Positions 30,497-41,958 of a stretch of DNA of 64,000 nucleotides are shown piece after piece. The stretch comes from Clarkia xantiana subsp. parviflora. Lineage: Eukaryota > Streptophyta > Magnoliopsida > Myrtales > Onagraceae. Numbering within the stretch: the stretch's first letter is position 1; each line of letters opens with the position of its first letter. The notes under the pieces were generated by a model. That model was not told the DNA's origin and searched no databases. It saw only the letters and a program-made list of their open reading frames with translations. A program made the translations under genes and the position numbers. Location: positions 9,911,503-9,975,502 of the forward strand of contig JAPTYO010000018.1 in NCBI GenBank assembly GCA_036873135.1, given 5' to 3'.

Positions 30497-31162
30497 TAAT
30501 GGGTTTCGATATAGCCGTTAGGCCCATTAACGGCGACTAAACGGCGAAGTAGGCCCACTGGGCCCCAAAAGAGGCTTAGAAGACCAATACGAGAGGACCC
30601 GACAAAGTCGGTCCCGGCATACGAGCTGAACACTCCCGATGACATGCCTTTAAGTAGGCCCCGATAATATGCCTTTAAGTAGGCCCCGATAATATGCCTT
30701 TGAGTAGGCCCTGGTGATATGCCTTTGAGTAGGCCCTTATATTGAACCCCTGAGAAGCTGTCCCTGTCCCGATGACGAGGGGCCCCGAGAAGTGACCAAA
30801 GGAGATAACTCTGGAGTCCCCGACATCCGTCGGGAGTTGCCACCAGAGAGCGAGGCCGAGAAACACGCCCACTATCAACATAGTGGGGAAGTGGCTTGAA
30901 AAGACGGAACGTGGGCTACTGGCCGAGATAAACGGAACGTGGCAGTTATCTCAATCCTGAGGAAGGAGTTACCTCAGGATTGATACGTTCACATATTCAC
31001 ATACTCATACTTGTTTGCCACTCTATATCGAGATACTCATTTAAGCATCGGAGAGGGATTCTGGGTCACCGCCCGGTCTATCCCCTTCTTGCAGGATTAC
31101 TTGGAGCGAAGGAGTTCGGACTTCCGTCAAGAACGTACCGGAGTTCCAACCGTGATCCAACA
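30497..31162 (+). repeat. 5' LTR of Tat-D (666 bp), TATA region lost
   Basis: The first bases are TAATGGG where the 3' LTR has TGATGGG. The 3' LTR's ~30 bp left arm and TATA box are replaced by tcaatcctgagg (30951-30962), an exact inverted copy of cctcaggattga (30972-30983). U3 carries four direct units of gatatgcctttaagtaggcc type. The missing TATA box suggests that the promoter is dead. Confidence 0.9.
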
Positions 31163-31163
31163 T

Positions 31164-31179
31164 TGGCGCCGTCTGTGGA
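31164..31179 (+). promoter_or_regulatory. Primer binding site of Tat-D
   Basis: tggcgccgtctgtgga follows the LTR by one base, as in Tat-B and Tat-C. Confidence 0.72.
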
Positions 31180-31216
31180 AAGGAAGCAAAAAGCAAAAAT
31201 GACTTCTACCCGATCG

Positions 31217-34200
31217 ATGGCTGGCAAGCAAAAGAAGAGACAAGGACAATCTGGCGGTTCCCGCCATCCTGCTGGAACTCTGAACTCAGGGCTGCCGGAG
31301 CACACCGTTGATCGGAATGATCCTCCTCCTGCTGTTTCCCAAACAAGGGGGCATCATGATGATCGTGAAGATTCCATTCGAAACTCGTCGGAGAGCCGGG
31401 AAGAGATCCCTAGAAGGGACCAGGATGCACCTGCAAAGCCGGACTTGGCAAAGGCTGTGATGGATGCCATGCCAGTATTTTTGAAAGATATGGAGGCTCT
31501 CTTGGACCGAAGGGAGGCTGCCAAGAAGAAGGAGGAGGAGTTGCCTCCGCCTCCGCCGAAGGAGAACCGGGACGGGCAGGAGGCCCAACCCGAGCACTAG
31601 GACAAGGTAAGGAGCCTGCCCTATCGGAGCAGTTCGTGGTTGATGGGCCTGGACCGGTGCAACGTAGGACCATCCCTCTTGGTGGTCCAATCACCCCCGA
31701 CCAGGGGGTGAAGATTGTGAACATTTGTATGGGAGATCAAAAGAAGATGATGTCGGAGCTGAGGGATCGCTCCACTCATCCCTTTGTCCCCCGATTGGTG
31801 AACACCACGGCCCCGCCAGGGCTGGGTATCCCGACAATCAAGGAGTACGATGGTGAGGGAGATTCAGTTCGGCATGTCCAGAGCATGTCATGGCTTGTCT
31901 AGGCAGAGCCCCGAATGATGATATAGTGTGCGTTTTGTTCCCAGGCACACTTGGTGAGAGGGCCCTGACGTGGTTCTTCAGCCTTCCCCAGGATGCATCT
32001 CTAGCTGGACCCAGATGCATGATCGCTTCATCCAGCAGTACCAGGGTCGTCGACGTCTCCTGAAAAGCGCGAGGTCCCTGGCTGAGGTGGTACAGAGGCC
32101 CGACGAATCTCTGGCGCACTACTACCAGAGGTACACTGCCAGCGTGGCCGAGATCGATGAGGAAATGTTGGAGGGAGAGACCATCCGCACCTTCATTCGG
32201 AACCTGACAGCACCATATGGTTCCGACCTGATGCACAACGTGGCTGAGAAGGCTGTGTGGAACATGGAGGCGCTGCAGAAGAGGGTGAAGCAGCAAATCG
32301 ACGTCCAAGAGTCGAAGATAGCTGCCAGAGACCTCGATCCTCCAAAATCAAACAGAGGGAAGCAGTCGTTCAAGCCCTCAGACGATCGCAGGAAGAAAGA
32401 TAAACCCGAGAGCAGTCGGGGTCGAGGCCGTCCCGATCGGAGGGAAGATAAGCGTCCCTCGAAGCCGAACAAGCGGGAGGACCACTACACTCCTCTCATT
32501 TGTTCTATGGGTGCTGTGTTGGCAGTGATGGACCGACAGGGTATCGCCAGGTACCCCCCGAAGAAGGAGGGAGATTCCATGGGAGCTCTCACCGATCGTT
32601 ATTGTCGTTTCCATCGTGCCACCGGTCACGACACCAACCATTATCAGGAGTTGAAGAAGGAGATTGAGAAGCTGATCCAGCGGGGAAAGCTTAAGGAATT
32701 TGTGGCTGGGCAACGGGGCCGATCCCCGAAGAATGATAAACCTGAGTCTTCCAATGCCCTCAAGGATAAGCGGGGGACCATTAATGTGATTCATGGAGGA
32801 CTTGCTGCGGGAGAAGACCACGGCATCTCGGGAGGTCTACGCTTCTCGGATTCCCATTGCTGTGGTGCTGGGCAAGAGGGCCCGAAATTGGACTCCGAAA
32901 GAAGAAATGGTGATTCCCTTCTCAGGGGAGGACCTGATAGGTGTGGAGACCCCGCACGATGATGCTTTGGTCGTGACCCTGAACGTGGATAGGTACGAGA
33001 TGAAGCGAATCCTAATTGATGGAGGGAGCTCCTCCGATATTCTGTTCATGGATGCACTGGAGGCCATGGGAAAAACCAAGAAGGATTTGAGATGGTCGGA
33101 ATTTCTGGCTCTACTTCTTACCCGGTGGGGATGATTACTTTACCGGTTGAATTCGGTAGTGGCTGGAAATCGGAGAAGAGGAGCGTGGAATTCGTGGTGG
33201 TCGAATCCGCGGGGACATATAATGCAATTATCGGGAGGACCACCATCAACCTGCTGGGGGCAGTTGCCTCAACTGTCCATCAGAAGCTGAAGTTCCCGAC
33301 CGACCATGGAATCGGGGAGGTCCAGGGCGATCAGATAGCCTCCAGGAGGTGCTACGTCAATGCCATTCGAAGGAGGAATCGGGAGGCTATGAACGTTTTC
33401 CAGACTGATGCTGATCCCCGAGAGGATTTGGGCGTCCCGCCCCGATGGAGGACTTGAAGGAGGTCGAGATCGATGGACCTCAAAGAAAGGTGAAAATCGT
33501 GTCCGCTCTGTCGGAGGAGACGGCCCGAGAACTGATAGATCTATTGAAGGAGTTTAAGGAGCTATTTGCCTGGTCCCCGAGCGACATGCCAGGAATCAGC
33601 CCCGATGTAATTACTCACGAGCTGAAGATTGATCCCGCGATCAAGCCGTCACACAGAGAAGGCGCAAGATGGGTGCCGACAAGAAGATCGCTATCCAGTA
33701 AAAGGTGGGCAGGTTGCTCGATGCTGGATTCATTAAGGAGCTCCGATTCCAGACCTGGGTCGCAAACCCAGTCCTGGTGAAGAAGAGCAATGGTAAGTGG
33801 CGGATGTGTGTTGATTTCCGCGACCTGAACAAAGCATGCCCGAAGGATTGCTATCCGCTCCCGAGGATCGACCAGCTGGTGGATGCCAAATCGGGACATG
33901 AGCTGCTGAGCTTTATGGATGCCTACTACGGCTACAATCAGATCAAGATGTCCAAGGAGGATGCCCCCCATACCGCTTTTTATACTGATAATGACATCTA
34001 TCATTATGATGTTATGCCTTTTGGACTAATCAATGCAGGCGCAACTTATCAGAGGATGGTGAACAAGCTGTTTGGGGACATGTTGGGGAAAACAATGGAG
34101 GCCTATGTGGACGACATGCTAGTGAAGTCCCGACAAGCCGAGGATCATGTTCACGACTTAGCCACAGCGTTCGAGCGAATGAGGCTTCATCAAGTTCGCT

Positions 34201-36608
34201 TGAACCCGACCAAATGCGCCTTCGGAGTGCACTCAGGGAAGTTTCTGGGCTTCATGGTGAGCCAAAGGGGAATCGAGGTGAACCTTGAGAAGCTGAAGGC
34301 AATGGAGGAGATGAAGTCCCCGACGAACCATCGGGAGGTGCAGGTGCTGAATGGTCGATTGGCCACGATGAATCGCTTCCTATCCAAGGCAAGTGATCGA
34401 TCTATGCCGTTCTTTGAAGTGCTGAGGGCCAACAAGAAGTTTGAGTGGACGGCGAAGTGCGAGGAGGCGTTCCAGGCACTCAAGCAGCACCTCCGCACCC
34501 TCCCGCCATTGGGTAAGCCCATCCCAGGCGAGCCACTCTATCTGTATTTGGCTGTTTCTGAATTTGCTGTTAGCTCTGTCTTAGTGAAAGTTGTAGTGGG
34601 TAGCCAAGTCCCCGTCTATTATGTAAGCAAGGCACTCGCCAAGTCTGAAATGAATTATCCCGCCGTTGAGAAGTATCTTTATGCGTTGATTGTTACTGCT
34701 CGGAAGCTGAGACCTTACTTCCATGCGCATGAGATTACCGTTTTGACGAATCAGCCCTTGAAACATTTTTTGAACCGACCCAATGTGTCGGGGAGATTAG
34801 TGAAATGGGCAGTCGAGCTTAGTGAATTCCGCATTCACTTTGCTCCGAGAACGGCTATTAAGGGCCAGGCGTTGGCGGATTTCATAGCAGAGTCTACAGC
34901 CCCCGATCTAGAAGAAGCGGGCCCTGTAGAGGGGGCAACTACGGAAGTCCCGATAACAGAGCAGTCAGAACAGCCCGATGCCGAAAATATTTGGGAGACG
35001 TACACCGATGGCTCCTCAAATTCAGAAGGATCGGGAGCAGGTTTCGTACTGATACCACCAGACGGAGGCGAGCCCCTCCGATATGCCTTGGCCTTGACAT
35101 TTAGGGCTACCAATAATGAAGCTGAATATGAGGCTCTCATTACTGGCCTCAAGATTGCTAAAGGAACGGGAGTAGGTCACTTAAAGGTGAAGTGTGATGC
35201 TAGCCTGATCGTGAACCAAGTCAAGGGGCGATACGAAGCAAAGAGCCCGATGATGAAAAAGTATCTTCGCGAGGTACAAACCCTGAAGGAGAGTTTCAAG
35301 AGCTTCAATATTGAGGCGATCCCGAGGGAGGATAATGTGGAAACAGATGCCTTGAGCAAGTTCGCCTTGGCGGCACCCCTTGATGAAAGTCGGAAGGTGC
35401 ATTTCTTGGAGAAGGTGATCCTGTCAACCACCGATCAATCAGAGGTGTGTGCCATTGAGATCGGATCGGAGGAGCCCACTTGGATGACCCTGATAGTCGC
35501 GTATCTGACTACGGGGGCAGTCCCCGATGATGAAGTAGCAGCCGGCAAGATACGCCGAATCGCGCTCAACTATGTGATGGTTGACAATCAGCTGTACAAA
35601 AATGGGTATTTAACTCCTTATCTGAAATACGTGGCCGAGCCCGACACAGGTCGGATCCTTAGGGAGGTGCACGAAGGGTATTTGGCCTGTCATGAAGGTG
35701 CCCGATCCATCGTGGGGAAAGTGTTGAACCTGGGCTATTACTGGCCCTCGATGAACAAGGAGGCAACGATGCTAGTCCGATCCTGTGACGCTTGCCAGAG
35801 GTACGCCCCGAATATCGTGGCTCCACCTGCCGATCTGACGTCCATCAAGAGTGCTTGGCCCTTCGCGCAATGGGGAATCGACTTGGTGGGACCCCTTCCA
35901 GTTGCAAAAGACCCATATCATATCCCGATATAGGATCCCCAAGGTGGTGATTAGTGATAATGGCCCTCCGTTCAACGGGGCCCAGTGGAAGGAGTACCTG
36001 GAGGAACTGAAAATTGAGAATCGGACAGCCTCTGTCCGTCATTCTCAAACCAATGGACAGGTGGAGTCAGCCAACAAGATCGTGATGGATGGCCTAAAGA
36101 AGAGGGTCCATGCCTTGAAGGGCAAATGGCTGGATAAAATGTGCTTTGGGCTGTTAGAACGACACCCAAACGATCAACGGGGGAGACTCCGTTTGGCCTT
36201 GTTTATGGCACGGAAGCAGTTGCTCCCATCGAAATAGTTGTGACATCCCATCGGACGAGGTATTATGAACCTCTGTCGAATGATGAAATGAGGCGTCTGG
36301 ACTTGGACTTGGTCGAAGAGAAGAGGCGGAATGCCGAGGAGGTCCAGGCTCGGATGCGCTTGGCAACGGCCCGATATTATAAACGACGAGTCAAGTCTCG
36401 AAAGTTCTTTGTCGGGGAACTGGTGTGGCGTCGGAACGAATTTACCCTTGTGGATCGGATCAACAAGATGTCGCCAAAATGGGAAGGGCCTTATAAAGTC
36501 GTGGGGATGCCAGCTCAGAATGCGTACAAGTTGGAAGACCTCGATGGCAATGTGTTGAAGCATTCTTTTAGTGGCGAACACTTGAAGAAATGTCATCCTT
36601 GTTATTAA
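31217..36608 (+). pseudogene. Broken gag-pol of Tat-D
   Basis: Gag starts at ATG 31217 (MAGKQKK), matching Tat-C. A shift at about 31600 and others near 31900, 32800 and 33100 break gag and protease. The zinc knuckle has Tyr in place of the last Cys (TNHYQEL, about 32640). The Arg-Ser tract is absent (GQRGRSPKN). RT through the second RNase H is one long open stretch (33705-35933) with YVDD and ALSKFA intact. About 130 bp of the integrase core are deleted near 35912, removing the segment between the first catalytic Asp and the second. A 7-base loss near 36138 shifts the frame again, and integrase ends at 36608. Confidence 0.92.
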
Positions 36609-36800
36609 GTTGCCTTCAGTGGTGCAAGTTGTTTATTAAGTCGCCTTCAGTGGTGCAAGTTGTTTATTACGTCGCCTTCAGTGGTGCAAGTTTTTTATTA
36701 AGTCGCCTTCAGTGGTGCAAGTTGTTTATTAAGTCGCCTTTAGTGGTGCAAGTTGTTTATCGAAGTCGCCTTCAGTGGTGCAAGTTGTTTATCGTTTTGA
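36607..36800. repeat. Tandem array, 31 bp unit, 3' UTR of Tat-D
   Basis: Six units of gtcgccttcagtggtgcaag plus ttgtttattaa run directly from the integrase stop. The core is related to the Tat-A array. Confidence 0.93.
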
Positions 36801-36884
36801 CTCGATATAGACAGGTTTTGAGCCATCAATGAATAAAGAGGTTGCTTCCGACCAGATTGTGCTTAGACTTATCGTTCTAAGTAT

Positions 36885-37185
36885 GCTTAAATCGCCTTAA
36901 GTAGTGTAGCTAAATCGCCTTAAGTGGCACGATTAAATCGCCTTAAGTGGTGTGGATAAGTTGCCTTAAGTGGCACAATTGAATGGCCTTAAGTGGCGTG
37001 GTTCCGCTTTAAGTGGCACGATTAAATCGCCTTAAGTGGTGTGGATAAGTTGCCTTAAGAGGCACGATTAAATCGCCTTAAGTGGTGTGGATAAAATATC
37101 TTAAGTGACGTGTCAAAATTACTCTAAGTGATATGATCGAATTGCCTTAAGTGGCGTACTTAATTCACCTTAAGTGGAGCAAGGG
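36885..37185. repeat. Second array of Tat-D, ~22-25 bp unit
   Basis: About twelve variable units of aaatcgccttaagtggcacg and aagttgccttaagtggtgtg. It ends about 85 bp before the last codon of the antisense gene. Confidence 0.88.
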
Positions 37186-37271
37186 TAATCAGGACCAGAA
37201 GGGACTGATATTATAAAGATCCAAAAGGTTCACGACAAAAAGGAAATTACAAGGATTCGAAAATAAAGCAA

Positions 37272-40200
37272 TTAAGCTTGATCCTTGGCAGCGTCGAGGG
37301 GAGCAGGGTCCACGAGGTCTGTGGCAGAAGGCTCCGTGGTCGGGGGATCGGACTCTGGAAGATTGGCCGCGGGAGGATCGGACTCTGGGAAGTCAGCCGG
37401 TGAAGGGTCGATCATCGGGGGCTCAGACGTCGGGAGTTCTGCACTTGGAGGTTCCACCATGCCTTCATCACCCGCATCCCCCTCGGGGGTGTTGGCCCCG
37501 TCACTCTCCTTAGAAAGGTTGAAGTACCTCTCCGCGAAGGGGGCGAGGGTCTGAGACTTGGTGAAATCGATGGCACCACCATACTCCAGATGGAGCTCCT
37601 CGACAGCGTTAAGCAGGGTGGTCTCCACCTCCGCCGTACAGAAATTTACTGCGTCCAGTTGGAAAGCCTCGGAGCCCCGATAATCTTCCCGTCCCTTGGC
37701 CTCAGCCTCGGCCAGCTTGGTGGGAAACTCAGCAAGTTCCCGCTCCATCTGTTGGGACCGGTTGGTGAGAAGGACCTTCTCAGCCTCCTGCCCCGCCTTG
37801 GCGTCTTCCAGGGCCTTCTTCTCGAGGACATGCCTGTCTCGATCCTCCGCGCGCCCCTGCTGCTCCTCACTGAGCCTTTGGCGCTCCTGCTTCAGGAACA
37901 TCTCAAAGTCGTGGACCTGCCTAAGGGGGTCCCGAGTCTTCTGGTTAAGGAGAGCCTGCTCCTTAACCAACATCCCCTTCGACGACTCGGAGACAGCCAG
38001 ATCCTCCTTGAGCCTGGCCAAGACCTCGGGGGCCGCCTTGGCTCGCTCCTCCTTCAGGGCCTCCTCCAGGGCCAGGATGTGCCCGAAACAGCGGTGTTGG
38101 TCCGCTATTTCCTGCGGAAAAGAAGGGATGATTAGCACATGAGAATATCTTACATTATATACTAAGTGTAAAAACAGGAAGCCTTACCTCCACACGGCGA
38201 ACGGCCATGGCGCGAATGTCTGCGTGGATGTCCTCTCGGGCCAAGGAGAGCGGAAGCTTCATAGATGGCGAAACTGAACCTGCCAGCAAGTGCAGACCCA
38301 GCTCCAATGATACATCATCCCGACGCAGCGGGACCCCCCGCAACGACTCGATCGGAGTCAAAGGAGCCGCCGCCTGGTCGGGAGAGTAAAGCTGGTAGAA
38401 GCTCCCGTCCAAGGGGAGGGGGAACGAATCCTTGAGTATCGGAGGTGCGGGCCTCCGAGCCACCATGAGAGCCCGCCGGCCCCTCGGGAGTCAGGCTCAG
38501 GACCGGCGAGTGCTGTTGTGCCGGAGAAGCGGGCGCAGCCCTTCGGGAGTTGGCTCCAACGGGGTCTGCCTAACCCCTCGACGACGAACCAGGGGCTGGC
38601 CTTCGCTTGCCTCCTGGGAAGAATGAGAGACATCCAGGTCCATCACCCGACGGAACTGGCCGTCCGTCGGGACATCTTCAATCCCCGATCCTCCGGGGGC
38701 AGGAAGAAAAAGGAAGGGTTCCCCGACCCGTGCATCGGAGGGACGCTCCCCCGCCGAAGCTCCAGCTACCGATCGACCTGCAGCTGGAGGACGAGAAGCT
38801 TCAGAAAGAAATTCAGGAAGTTGATCAGGATCCTTACACCAAATGACGCGACGGCAGAGGTACTGGTCCTTCCCGTGATAATTGTAGTAACCCGCTTTGA
38901 GAACGCGGGGAGTTTCCCCTCGCAGGATGCGTTTGATCCCTTCGATCCTGGCCCCATTATCGTAGGGGATTAACTCCTCGGGAATACGCCCGGGCCCGCT
39001 TGATTTGCCTCCGAGGTGGGAGGTGCCGATGAGGAGGCAGCCCTCTTTGAAGACTTCCTCTTCCTCGCGGGGCGTGGGACAGCATTAGTCTCCGCCTGCT
39101 TAAGCACGAGATTGGTCAGCAGTGATACCTTCTTAGCTGCAAAGATGAAAACGAAAGTACAGTTAGAATATTACCCAAGGAACGAGGTTAGAAAGGCCGT
39201 CGAAGAGTTGACCCCCCGAGACGACATCAAGAAGTCGGATCCCGGTCAGAACCAGGTCCCGCTCCCCGATGGAGTTGGCATCTAGGGGAGCGAAAGAGTC
39301 CCCCCAACGATAAAGCTGGATGCAGTGGAGAATCTAGAAATCCTCCTCGGAGTAAGTGTGAAAAGCGGGAGCAGGGTCCGCCTCAACCTCCCATCGGGGC
39401 CATGGGATGGAGCTGTTTCGGATGAAGAAATAAGGGTTAAAGGTACTTTTCATACCACATGTTTGGCCGAATGTGGCTTTTAGTACCGGATGTTTGGTTT
39501 TGTATACTTTTGGTACCAAACGTTTGAAAAAATGTGGTTTTTGGTACATCCGTTAGTTGGCCGTTAGTTTTTTCCGTTAAGTGACATGTGCAAGTCACGT
39601 GACCGACCCTAAACTTTCGATTTTTTTCAATTTAGTCCCTCAAATATATTCCTAACTTTTAATTTGTTTAATTTAGTCCCAAAACTTCAAAATCAATTCC
39701 AATTGAATCATCGAACCCAATTGACCTAGCCGGACCTAGCCTAGGGCTAGGTTCAAACCTGGGTCGGGGTCGCCGGGCCCAGCCGACCCTGACCCAGGGT
39801 CGGACCTAGCCCTAGGTTAGGTCCGGCTAGGTCAATTGGGTTCAATGGTTAAATTGGAATCGATTTTGAAGTTTTGGGACTAAATTAAACAAATTAAAAG
39901 TTATGAATATATTTGAGGGACTAAATTGAATAAAATCGAAAGTTTAGGGTCGGTCACGTGACTTGCACATGTCATTTAACGGAAAAAACTAACGGCCAAC
40001 TAACGGATGTACCAAAAACCACATTTTTTCAAACGTTTGGTACCAAAAGTATACAAAACCAAACATCCGGTACTAAAAGCCACATTCGGCCAAACATGTG
40101 GTATGAAAAGTACCTTTAACCCGAAGAAATAACTCCTCTTCCAGCCACTGTTGTCGGACCCCGAATCAGTGATGAGCCCCCGACCCTTGGCGACCTTCCA

Positions 40201-40811
40201 GGTGTCGCCATTCCAACTGTACCGAGAGAGCTGCGCCTTGCTCCATTTAGGCATCCGCGGGTAGAAGGCGCAGACCCCGGCATCATTGCAATTCAGTCCA
40301 TATAAGGTCCGGAAGAGTCGGAGGCTATATGGCCATTGTTGACGGAAGCAAAGGACGCGGAAAGCATTCCACACGCGGATGGCGTGGGGGGAGAAAGTAG
40401 TCGGATGTGTTTTGTAATATGTACACATCTCGACTATGTCCCCACAGAAGGGGAATCGGATCCCTGCCGATATTTGCCCGGTGGAGACAAATACCTCCCC
40501 TTCCCGGGAACGAGTAACCACAGGGTCACCCGGGACGCGAGGCCAAGGAAAAGCGAAGCGAGGCTCCCAGGTGGAAGTAATGCACCCCTCCCGGAGAGCT
40601 GCATCATAGGCGGTGTCTAAAATCTCATTACAAGCATAATCGAACTTGAAGGGTTTCCTTCCCCCGGAACTTGATTCACCGTCTGGAAAAGGATCAGAGC
40701 AAGAAAAGGCACAGATGATATCCGCAAAAGTCCGGGTAAGTTGATTGAGATAAAAGGAAAACTATGCTAACAAGTTTCTTCAGAATCGAAGGAGGAAATC
40801 TTATCAGACAT
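37272..40811 (-). pseudogene. Antisense multi-exon gene of Tat-D (long form, disrupted)
   Basis: Transcribed opposite to gag-pol. ATG is at 40811 (ATGTCTG; the donor seems mutated from gtaag to ataag). Exon 2 starts at 40682 and encodes FKFDYACNEI, then HAIRVWNAFRVLCFRQQWPY and YPRMPKWSKAQLSRYSW, resembling the plant 'putative gypsy type transposon' domain (PF04195-like, from memory). A 689 bp MITE sits in this exon at 39434-40122, and a stop follows at 39336-39334. Middle exons are not resolved. An exon at about 38466-38188 (LPLDGSFYQLYSPDQAAAP) is joined by a 76 bp intron (38187-38112, gtaagg…ccgcag) to the last exon, 38111-37272. That exon has a long coiled coil (LEEALKEERAKAAPEVL onward) and a Pro/Ser/Asp-rich tail with SDPPA-type repeats. 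Function is unknown; similar extra ORFs are reported in Tat elements. Confidence 0.75.
39434..40122. mobile_element. 689 bp palindromic MITE, Mutator-like
   Basis: The ends are gggttaaaggtacttttcat and its reverse complement. Nearly the whole element is an inverted repeat with arms of about 330 bp. It is flanked by a perfect 10 bp duplication, gaagaaataa (39424-39433 and 40123-40132). No transposase is present. The 9-11 bp TSD size fits Mutator-type elements. It splits an exon of the Tat-D antisense gene. Confidence 0.9.
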
Positions 40812-40958
40812 GTTAAATCGGAGAAGAAAGGATGATCTTGATGGTCGGAGGCCTTAGTCGCCGGAACTGCTGATCAGAGACCAGAAAGGAGAGCTTGAAC
40901 TTTTGAAAACACAGAGAATGAAACGGTAGAGAAGAACTGAATAGTGCCAAGATTTGGA

Positions 40959-40968
40959 TTTTTATAGG
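40959..40968 (-). promoter_or_regulatory. TATA box of the Tat-D antisense gene
   Basis: On the minus strand, cctataaaaa is followed by a pyrimidine-rich leader of about 150 nt and ATG at 40811. It corresponds in position to the Tat-C antisense TATA. Confidence 0.58.
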
Positions 40969-41238
40969 AGAAAGGATAGGCAAAGAGACGTTGCGGTCTG
41001 GACCGTTGAAGATGAAACGCCTCAACCTGAATCGTCGAAACACTAGGGACAAAACGACTATAAAGCACTTTTTCAGAAAAGCTGGCACGGGCACTCAAGC
41101 CGTCACTTCATCACCCATCGCATTTAATAGTTGAGGAATCGAGAAATCTTTTCGGATTTTGTGGTTATCCTCGGAATATCGAAAGATCCGGAGTTGGAAG
41201 ACACGACGAACTATAAGTCCTCATGTCTTGGGGGCAAA

Positions 41239-41930
41239 TGATGGGTTTCGATATAGCCGTTAGGCCCATTAACGATGACTAAACGGCGAAGTAGGCCCAC
41301 TGGGCCCCAAAAGAGGCTTAGAAGACCAATACGAGAGGACCCGACAAAGTCGGTCCCGACATACGAGCTGAAAAATTCCGATGACATGCCTTTAAGTAGG
41401 CCCCGATAATATGCCTTTAAGTAGGCCCCGATAATATGCCTTTGAGTAGGCCCCGATGATATGCCTTTGAGTAGGCCCCGATATTGAACCCCTGAGAAGC
41501 TGGCCCTGTCCCGATGACGAGGGGCCCCGGCGGTGACCAAAGGAGATAACAATGGAGTCCCCGACATCCGTCGGGACTTGCCACCAAAGAGTGAGGCCGA
41601 GAAACACGCCCACTATCAACATAGTGGGGAAGTGGCCTGAAAAGACTGAACGTGGGCTACTGGCCGAGATAAACGGAACGTGGCAGTTATCTCAACAGGT
41701 AACTGAGGTGACCCCTCCCCTATATAAAGGAAGGAGTTATCTCAGGATTGATACGTTTACATATTCACATACTCATACTTGTTTGCCAGTCTATACCGAG
41801 ATACTCATTTAAGCATCGGAGAGGGATTCTGGGTCACCGCCCGGTCTATCCCCTTCTTGCAGGATTACTTGGAGCGAAGGAGTTCGGACTTCCGTCAAGA
41901 ACGTACCGGAGTTCCAACCGTGATCCAACA
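41239..41930 (+). repeat. 3' LTR of Tat-D (692 bp)
   Basis: It starts TGATGGG after the PPT cttgggggcaaa (41227-41238) and ends CCAACA. It keeps the TATA box (tatataaa, about 41721) within the ctgagg…ctcagg inverted repeat (41703-41746). Confidence 0.93.
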
Positions 41931-41958
41931 GCATCCTCCCATTCCGACGAGTGGGAGC

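Larger units (their letters stand above)
30497..41930 (+). mobile_element. Tat-D: Ty3/gypsy Tat-like element with long antisense gene
   Basis: 11.4 kb lie between gcacc (30492-30496) and gcatc (41931-41935), a 5 bp TSD with one mismatch, in the Cop-1 3' UTR. It contains a 5' LTR with TATA loss, a PBS, broken gag-pol, two repeat arrays, a multi-exon antisense gene interrupted by a MITE, a PPT and a 3' LTR. The LTRs differ at clearly more positions than those of Tat-C, so it is older. Confidence 0.93.

Noticed and set aside
37590..38142. Plus-strand leucine/serine-rich frames opposite the Tat-D antisense gene
   Set aside because: They are shadows of the coiled-coil exon; the minus strand has the conserved splice site and a homologue in Tat-G.
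39137..39174. A 38 bp intron in the Tat-D antisense gene
   Set aside because: GT and AG are present but it is shorter than plant introns usually are; another donor is likely, so exon borders there are left open.
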